Shown here: positions 57,563 to 64,000 of the stretch, in pieces
Position numbering within the stretch: the stretch's first letter is position 1
Layout of the letters: each line of letters starts with the position of its first letter
DNA from: Collybiopsis luxurians FD-317 M1
Taxonomy: Eukaryota; Basidiomycota; Agaricomycetes; Agaricales; Omphalotaceae
Direction: 5' to 3'
DNA: 64,000 bases
Assembly (NCBI GenBank): GCA_000827265.1
Contig: KN834774.1
Location: 597,382-661,381, forward strand
Made by a program: the position numbers and the translations under genes
Notes under the pieces: generated by a model
Told to the model about the DNA's origin: nothing
Seen by the model: the letters and a program-made list of their open reading frames with translations, nothing else
The model's database searches: none

Positions 57563-59747
57563 CTAGAATCTGTCTATGCCGCCGGCCGCAGTTACATACT
57601 GTCCTTCATTACCATATTGTTTTTCGAGCTCGAGAAGTGCAAAATTCAAAGAGAACCGAAGGGGAGCAAATGTAAACTCTAAGGACTCGGGACTCGACTT
57701 TTCATCTTTTTCAGTTTCATCTTCTAACCTGGAGAATTCTGCGGGTTGAGTGTCTTGCTTTGTTGTGATATATCGAACTATGGCGATCAGAAAAGTGCCA
57801 AAGAGCATTACGCTCCCTGAACAAGTCGTTCAGTCACCTGGTTTCGAATTTTCCCTAGAAATGGCACTTGCCTGCATAAAACCCCATAGCATGCGGTCCA
57901 GAGATTTTGCTCAAAGCTCCGGATACAGGTGCTCCAACGAGCATGGCTGTGCCAGAAATGGACATGAGGATTCCGATCCTGCGTCCCACCTGGTCTTTTT
58001 CGCCAAGGTCCAGTACAGGAACTGAGACTAATGAAGCAAAAGGACCTATTGAAATACTGTCCTCGGAGTTTTTGTCGGATACACCGGCTATGTCGTTAGG
58101 ATTTAATCTGAACGCTCACCCGTAGAAGACACAGAGTACAACAAGACCATGTTGGGAGTGAACGAAAGGCCAAATGTAATATATCACTGTCGATATAGCA
58201 GTCACGGGGATCATGAGGTTCATTGCACCTATAAACAATCATTTAAACAATTGGCTTAGGAAGAAGTAAGTGTGAAGGATCCGTACCTATTTTGTCTGCA
58301 ATAATCCCTGACATTGTTCTACTTAGCCCGCTACTGGCGTTACATATCGAGACCAAGTAGAACGAGAAACCGGTCGAAACCCCGACAGTGATTGCAGAGG
58401 CCGCTACGTACGTCGTGACTGAGATAATATATCAGGAAGTGATATGTATGAATAGACTGCCACTTACATGTATAGTATCCAAGATAAACAAAAAACGACG
58501 CGGTGCAATATAGAAGGAACGTTTTTGACCTCAGAGGGGAAAGGTCCAATGGTGGCTCGTTAACTATCGAGGAGGCTTCCCGTTGTCGGAGGGTCTGATA
58601 TCATCTTTGATTAACTCTTTTACCAGATTGTTTTTAGAAAAGCATGTACCAGATTACCCAGTATAAGCGCCAAAGCGATGATCAAGGCAATTGCTCGCAT
58701 CGTCCATGAAAACCTACTTCAGATGCTGAATTTCGCAACCTGCGATCGTGACATCAAAATACATACCCGATGAGGGGAATAAGCATCTTGGCAGCAAGGG
58801 AGAAAGTAATTCCGCCTATTGAGGCTCCTGCAGCAAACACGCCGAGAGCTAAGCCTCTATTTTGATGAAACCATTGCGAGATAATCGCAGTGACGGGGCC
58901 GGTAAAAACGCCGGCGGCTATCTGTGATTCGTATCCTAAGGTCACGAATAGAAGTGTTGATACTGCAGACGGACGGACGAACCCCTGTACACACCCCCTG
59001 GCAGATAAGAAATTGCCAGTATACCCGGCATTCTGCCACTAAAACAATCGAAATCACGAAGACTATGCTGGCAGAGGTGATCATAGAACGAAAGTACCCC
59101 CGGTCCATCAGTCGGGTGGATAACAAGGTCGGAATATACAGGAAGGATTGCTGGAAGGCGTTTTGTGAGATAAAAGCACAAAAGTCCGGAAAATCAGCCA
59201 ACCTGAATGGATCCGATCCATGCACTAGTAAGTACATGGTCAGAATGATTCACTGAGCTGCAAAGCTAACACTCACATGGCAGATGGCGAAGAACTCCGC
59301 AACTGAGTTTGCTCGTAGTGGGCTTGGAAAACCTATGTGAAGCATCCGGTCAGCTATTAAGTGGTGTTGAAATATGCAGACAACATAACTTACCCCCCAG
59401 GCACTCATGTAGCCCGAACTAAAAGACTTGCGATCGATACAGGATAAAGAGCAAGATTTTAAATTCACTTACGTTGTAAAACCAATACACAATGCCTAAA
59501 AACAATGACCGTCAATGATATCCCAGTGAGGAGCTAAATGAATGGCACTTACGCCAATTAGAATTAACCAGATTCGATTGCCTCTATCGGGTGTATTATC
59601 CAGTGTAGGTGTGCTTAGAGGGATATATTTGTCCCCAAAAGGCAATTGCTTCGAATGGGGTAGCCATTCTCCTTTACTGCGAGTATTGTTGTAAGTCGAT
59701 TGGGTCGAGAGAAGAACTGAAAGCTCGCTAGTTTGTTGCGGCTTCAT
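57563..59747 (-). CDS. MFS transporter, monocarboxylate permease (MCT)-like
   Basis: A minus-strand gene from ATG 59747 to a stop at 57563, in about a dozen short exons. A hydrophilic N-terminus (STPTLDNTPDRGNR) is followed by IWLILIGALCIGFT, SGYMSAWG, VFQAHYEQTQ, IAWIGSIQ, TRLMDRGYFR, YWQFLICQG, ISQWFHQNRGLALGVFAAG and SIGGITFSLAAKMLIP. A second half follows with LSPLRSKTFLLYCTASFF, ITVGVSTGFSFYLVS, IADKIG, IYYIWPFVHSQ, PVLDLGEKDQVGRRIG and SGTAMLVGAPVSGALS. This is the order of the fungal MCT subfamily, proton-coupled carriers of short organic acids in the plasma membrane. One junction (near 58,940-58,980) needs a weak donor (GTCCGT) to stay in frame. The substrate cannot be told. Confidence 0.82.
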
Positions 59748-60459
59748 CGAGTAAAGGATAGGCTCTAAGCTCGTGGAGAAGTATGAGTTCTTCGCAGCTT
59801 ATAAGTGATATTTCCATCTACTGGGCAAATGTCAGCTGGCTTGTACTGGGGGAAGCAATTGAACAGATCCGACGCACTGCATTAACAATAATTTGACCGT
59901 AAATAATCGAGAGATTAGGGGGAACACACTGGACATATGGATATCTCCGGCTGATTGATCATCAGCTAACTGGGCCCCCCTGGAGAGGTTTTCGAGGAGT
60001 CATTGGGAAAGGATTTGTATCGAGCGTGTATTCTATGATGAGGATGAACACTACCGCAGAGCCGTGATGATCAAGGGCTATGCTACAATAATCACCAACG
60101 TTCAAGCACTTTCAGCATAATCAATGTAGGGCCGATGTGGTTGCCAATGTCATTAGCATGATCTCGAACGAAGGGGCTGAGAGACTGAAAGTTCACGTCC
60201 AAAGATGCCAGGATTGTTTTCGACCATCGAATGAAGAAGGCAACTTGAACCGGAGTGGATCACTTTTCTCCCGGGCAGCCTAGCTTAACCAAATGCGTGA
60301 AGTCACCCGACGGCATGCATATGCACCATTGCAATCTTATCCATATGAAAACAGCCTTAGGTAGATGGCGGTACGAACCTTATCATTGCACGCAAATGAA
60401 AACGCATTACTCAATCCATTTTCCACAAAGGCTCTAGGGGTGGTACCTGATGGCATGTA
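59748..60459. other. intergenic, upstream of the MFS gene
   Basis: Promoter side of the minus-strand transporter; no gene recognised. Confidence 0.45.
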
Positions 60460-60870
60460 CTTCTTTTGGTAAATCCCATCAGATAGAACACGTTCGGAAT
60501 CATTTCATGATATGCACGTAAGTGGACATTGGAACCTGAGGCTCGAGTACCACAACTTCTACACTGCTCCATGTCGGAGATATATCTTAGCACCGAGATG
60601 CTCCGGAAGGGATAGCAGCAAGCTGCAGCATCCGCTTCTCTCTCATTTGGGTAAATCTCATCTGTTAGAAGATGGTCAGAAACTGCTTCCGGGGCTTTTT
60701 CTACTGCCAAGAAATGGAACCTGAAGCCCAAGTTTAGATGAAACCGAAAATCCATCTTTCCACAGTCACGGTAGCTCTAGAAGTGACAACTGTGGCATGC
60801 ACCTCTCTCAGGAGGCTCTCTCACCCGGAGAAACCTCATCTATCACGTTCAGAACAGAGTTTGGTATCTT
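60460..60870. repeat. decayed tandem repeat, unit about 175-180 bp
   Basis: Related words recur at regular spacing: ggtaaatcccatcagatag (about 60,469), ggtaaatctcatctgttag (about 60,650) and ggagaaacctcatctatc (about 60,827), plus tggaacctgaggctcgagt (60,530) against tggaacctgaagcccaagt (60,715). A 114-codon minus frame (60411-60755) runs through it but has no recognised motif. Confidence 0.5.
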
Positions 60871-62491
60871 TTCATTTTCCATGAATGATTTACAAACTAA
60901 AGAGCCAGATATGCTTGTATCACTGATTCATGAGTATCTAGACTAATAAGTATTACGTAGTTGGGGCATTCTCTGAGTCGAACTACACCTTCCCTACCAG
61001 CGAGAAGCAGCAATAGGCTCTGCAATATTCTACAGATATACATACATACGGTCACAAAGATCATATTTCCGTCATGGTAACTGCTTATAACCTATATCTT
61101 GCTCCAATAACTCGGCTTGCTTTTGACCTTCATGTTCTTGAACCATAAGGGGCGGAGAGCCGCAACAACCGGTAGTTGTTCTTCGTTTACCCGGGAATTC
61201 TCAGTGGAGGGGGGTTATATAGGGAATATTGTAGGTACAGAGTTTAGGCTAGGGACGGAGAAGGTACCTAATCATTAGACCTTGATAAATAAGGGAGGAG
61301 TCCTGTCCTATGTACTTGATGCCCTGCTGTTGGTAGTAGGCCAATGCTGCCGTGTGACAGTTACTCGTGCTCTGCGCGGTGGCGCCGATGAGTATCTGGT
61401 GACTCAAACGCCACTGTAGCCCAGCTTAATCTAGACTAAAAATGGTTTACCACAAAAACTCAGCATTTCTAATGAGAAAGACATCAGGGGAGAACCTGAG
61501 CCCCCCTTCATGAGTGGCATGGACAACAGGCCCGTCTATGCATTTACATACTAGTCTCGTCTCAATCATCGTCATTCACAACTTTGTCTCCAATCAGCCT
61601 CGTAGGGGGCATTATGGTCTAGATGTCATTCTAGGTAGTCATCAAGGCCCTCCATGTGGCTGCAGGGGGTATCCTCAGGCTTCTCTGTGTTTTGCACTGC
61701 TCTCCGTCTCGAGGTGAACGCTCCGGATTTCTCTAAGAAAGTAGTGAAAACGTCCGACTCTCAAGCTATGTCCTCAATTGAAGTGAGGATTACCGCTATC
61801 CTTATATCATCCGACGCGTCTCGTACAATGAATCTGTTCTGCTAATAACAGGACAATCTTGGGGGAGGATGTATTCATGTGTCTAAAAGGGTTCGCCGCA
61901 GGGGGCCGTACAAAACTGTCCTCAGTTTGGGGCATAGAACATAAAGTGTCACCAAGCGTCACCATATCCAAGCGTCACTCAAATATGACCATCAGGTGAA
62001 GGTAGTATCACCAAAATATTACCATGCTCATCACTAAGCAGCTTACAACAGATTTATTTTTACACTCAAAGGGTAATTGATCACTTCAGCTGAAGCTGCA
62101 GTTGTAAGTAAGAGGAAATTATTTTCATTTTTGAGTTGGTCTCAGTTTTGTACAGTAACTTCGAGTGGCGCCAGGCCTCGGCTTGCATCAAATTGCTGTC
62201 GATGATTGGTCACTTTGAAGTTTGCCAGATGACTACTTAATCTGTATAACTGATTTCAGAGTATGTACTTGCAGGTATATATACGAATACAACAACATCG
62301 AAGCACAGCTTCGGTGTTAACGCTGGAAAGAAAGGATATTGCGCAGCATATTCCAAAATCTGAATGCCGGATTCTGAGGAATAACCCGAAATTTATAAGT
62401 ATAGCCTTTGCAGAAGCCAGAGACATAATGTTTAGACGTACTAAGAATGAAATGGATGTATCCACAGCCGTAGCTCAGACCCAACTTCATA
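60871..62491. other. intergenic, includes inverted partner of 55,450-55,690
   Basis: 61,700-61,890 is the reverse-complement partner of 55,450-55,690. Short repeats of agcgtcacc and atatga/atattacc type occur at 61,950-62,030. No gene is supported. Confidence 0.5.
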
Positions 62492-63254
62492 TTATTGGAG
62501 CCTGAGCTCGTGAGGAATGGCCTGGCCCCGAAGAGAGTGGCAGAACATCTCAACCGCTTTCTCGTTGATTGTGAGATCCTATAGAGGCGCTCGGTGATCC
62601 CAACTCAAATAAATTGCTAAATGCTTACAGTGAGCTTCACAACGATAACATTCTTCAAAGCATCCGCAAGCTCCTCCGCCTTCACATTAATACTGTTATT
62701 CAGATCAATACCCTGAAGGCTTTCCAGAAATTTGACAACACTCATCAAAGCTCTGGATGTGAAAATGAAGAAGAGCCACAATATGATGAGTCCCGGCCAT
62801 GCAAGTGGATCGAACATCCGAATATGTACCTTTGAAGCTCATTTTCATCAAACTCAACAACAAAACACATCTGCTCGTAGCGCATTGTCTGGGGAGTTGT
62901 AGAAAGCCACGCCTCTAGACAAAAGTGCACCTTGAGCGCGGCATCAATGGGTAAAGTGACTACTGAATCAAATTTGAGAAGGTTTGTGCTGACTGTCCAC
63001 GGCATCTTGGGGTCGCAGAAACCGAGAGTCTATTCCATAAAATGTCAAGTTTCAGCCACCACGGGAGAGAAAGAAACTTTATAGACCTGGTTTAGTTCCA
63101 AGCACCTAGCTCCCAATCTCGCAAGCTCATGACCAAATCGAGCGTAATGCTCCAGGAAATGTTGGGTGTATAGATAGTTTGCCTGTTCAGAACTCTCCCT
63201 CGATTTTTGTCTCGCTTCGATGTTGGCGGAAGGGGTAAGAGGTCCATGAGACAT
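62492..63254 (-). CDS. orphan family member C (uncharacterised, 192 aa)
   Basis: Minus-strand exons 63254-63087, 63029-62830, 62752-62629, 62578-62492. Exon 2 (200 nt) and exon 3 (124 nt) have exactly the lengths seen in member B. Conserved blocks are NYLYTQHFLEHYA, LARLGARCLELNQ, TLPIDAALKVHFCLEAW, RYEQMCFVVEFDENEL, ELADALKNVIVVKLT and INEKAVEMFCHSLRG. The open frame and matching splice sites show it is not decayed. It lies in a segment inverted relative to member B, together with the 61,700-61,890 repeat and the promoter block at 63362-63388. Confidence 0.77.
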
Positions 63255-63530
63255 GATACTGGACTAGATGATGAAGAAGCAGATTTGCAATCCCGAGCTT
63301 AAATAAACCAGAAAGACTGACCCATTGTGCAAAAGCTCAATCTCAGAGTTTCGGATGCGCACAGGAGTGGTTTCAGTTGGTTAGGATGCATGATGAGCAC
63401 AATTGAAATTGATAACCTGTAAGTTAGTCACTTCATAGGACTCGGAATCCGCACCGTAAGTACGGTTTGCGGTTACGGCTCTACAGGTAACCGTACTCTT
63501 ATTCGCAATACGAATGTACGTTGCAATAGC
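63255..63530 (-). promoter_or_regulatory. upstream region of family member C, homologous to those of A and B
   Basis: Read on the minus strand it contains accgtacttacggtgcgg (compare agccgcactgtacg upstream of B), the catcctaaccaactg block (63388-63362) and a tttatttaag word about 50 bp before the ATG. Confidence 0.6.
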
Positions 63531-64000
63531 CTGTGCTATGGGTCGATGCCTGTGTTGAACCTATGTGGCGTAGAGTGGTGACCTATACGCTGTACCTGTA
63601 GGTTCCTTCCAAGCCCCGCGAAAAGTTCACACGATGGAGGCGCGTCAACATGGCCAAACATTGACAGGCCGCGGACCGACAGGAGAGGCCTACAGTGCTT
63701 TGCATAATCCTGCGGCCCTTCGGAATCCGCGCCGCTGTTGATTTGTGTTTATATGTTTAGCGCGCCTATTGGGTGTTTGTGTAATGAGCGTGCAAACCAT
63801 GTATGCTGTATGCCATATTTACAGCCCTATGAACACTAGCTAATCAGAATATGTACCATTGGTGAGTAAATCAGTGTATGGGAGGCTGGAGTGACGAGCA
63901 AGTAATAGTCTAGCAATGGTGTGCCTTATGACACAGCTAATGGCACATTGATCCGGTGACTGGGGTACTTGGTGTATCCCGCCATTCAGGGTAAAAAGCA
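63531..64000. other. window end, no gene recognised
   Basis: Only short frames; nothing supported. Confidence 0.4.

Noticed and set aside
58920..59000. Frameshift in the MFS transporter
   Set aside because: A 44-bp intron with donor GTCCGT and acceptor CCTTAG keeps the frame. The donor is weak, so this is noted as uncertain rather than as a break.
60411..60755. 114-codon minus ORF
   Set aside because: It overlaps a decayed noncoding tandem repeat and shows no recognisable motif.
1..64000. CRISPR arrays, tRNA and rRNA genes, LTR retrotransposons
   Set aside because: None seen: no regular spacer arrays, no cloverleaf-like tRNA, no reverse transcriptase or integrase motifs. The genome is eukaryotic, so CRISPR is not expected.

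Overview
The window comes from a mushroom-forming basidiomycete (Agaricomycetes). The genes are split by many 45-70 bp GT-AG introns, and the gene set is typical of that class: a DUF6533 membrane protein, TET/JBP dioxygenase, Plavaka-type transposase and HECT-like repeat-associated genes, a GPI-anchored chitin deacetylase, and a MOV10/SDE3-type helicase carrying zinc fingers. No species can be named from the sequence alone.

The window has two parts with a sharp join near 24.1 kb. Positions 1-24,100 are AT-rich and visibly poor in CpG. They form a transposon graveyard: a TET/JBP 2OG-Fe(II) dioxygenase with a 2.1 kb interrupted intron (231-3,233), an uncharacterised repeat-associated gene (3,960-5,826, minus), an F-box-like gene (6,382-7,357), a proline/alanine-rich gene (7,865-10,375), a Plavaka-type transposase remnant (10,915-12,378, minus), a 3.2 kb element with about 0.5 kb terminal inverted repeats (13,251-16,460), two inverted copies of a 0.85-0.9 kb TIR element with CCTAGG/CCTGAGG subterminal arrays (16,811-17,708 and 20,196-21,035), the C-terminal half of a PIF1-like helicase, an HSP20-like remnant, and a HECT-like gene broken by the second TIR element.

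Positions 24,541-64,000 are ordinary gene-bearing DNA: a Zip2/SHOC1-like meiotic protein (24,541-29,435), a DUF6533 membrane protein, Xaa-Pro aminopeptidase P (34,172-37,316), a chitin deacetylase (38,585-40,590), a small secreted protein (41,851-42,472), a tandem pair of zinc-finger MOV10-like helicases (42,884-46,353 and 47,085-50,559) with identical exon structure, a DUF1917/BLES03-type protein (56,092-57,097) and a monocarboxylate-type MFS transporter (57,563-59,747, minus).

The best candidate for something undescribed is a family of three intact paralogues of unknown function at 52,722-53,504 (+), 54,360-55,139 (+) and 62,492-63,254 (-). They encode 192-199 residue proteins, share the same four-exon structure and intron phases, and carry a nearly invariant 27-bp block 120-140 bp upstream of the start codon. 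A possible functional thread is transposon control: a duplicated RNA-silencing-type helicase lies about 19 kb from a CpG-depleted transposon island that itself carries a DNA-modification (TET/JBP) enzyme gene. That link is inference only. I saw no tRNA, rRNA or CRISPR.
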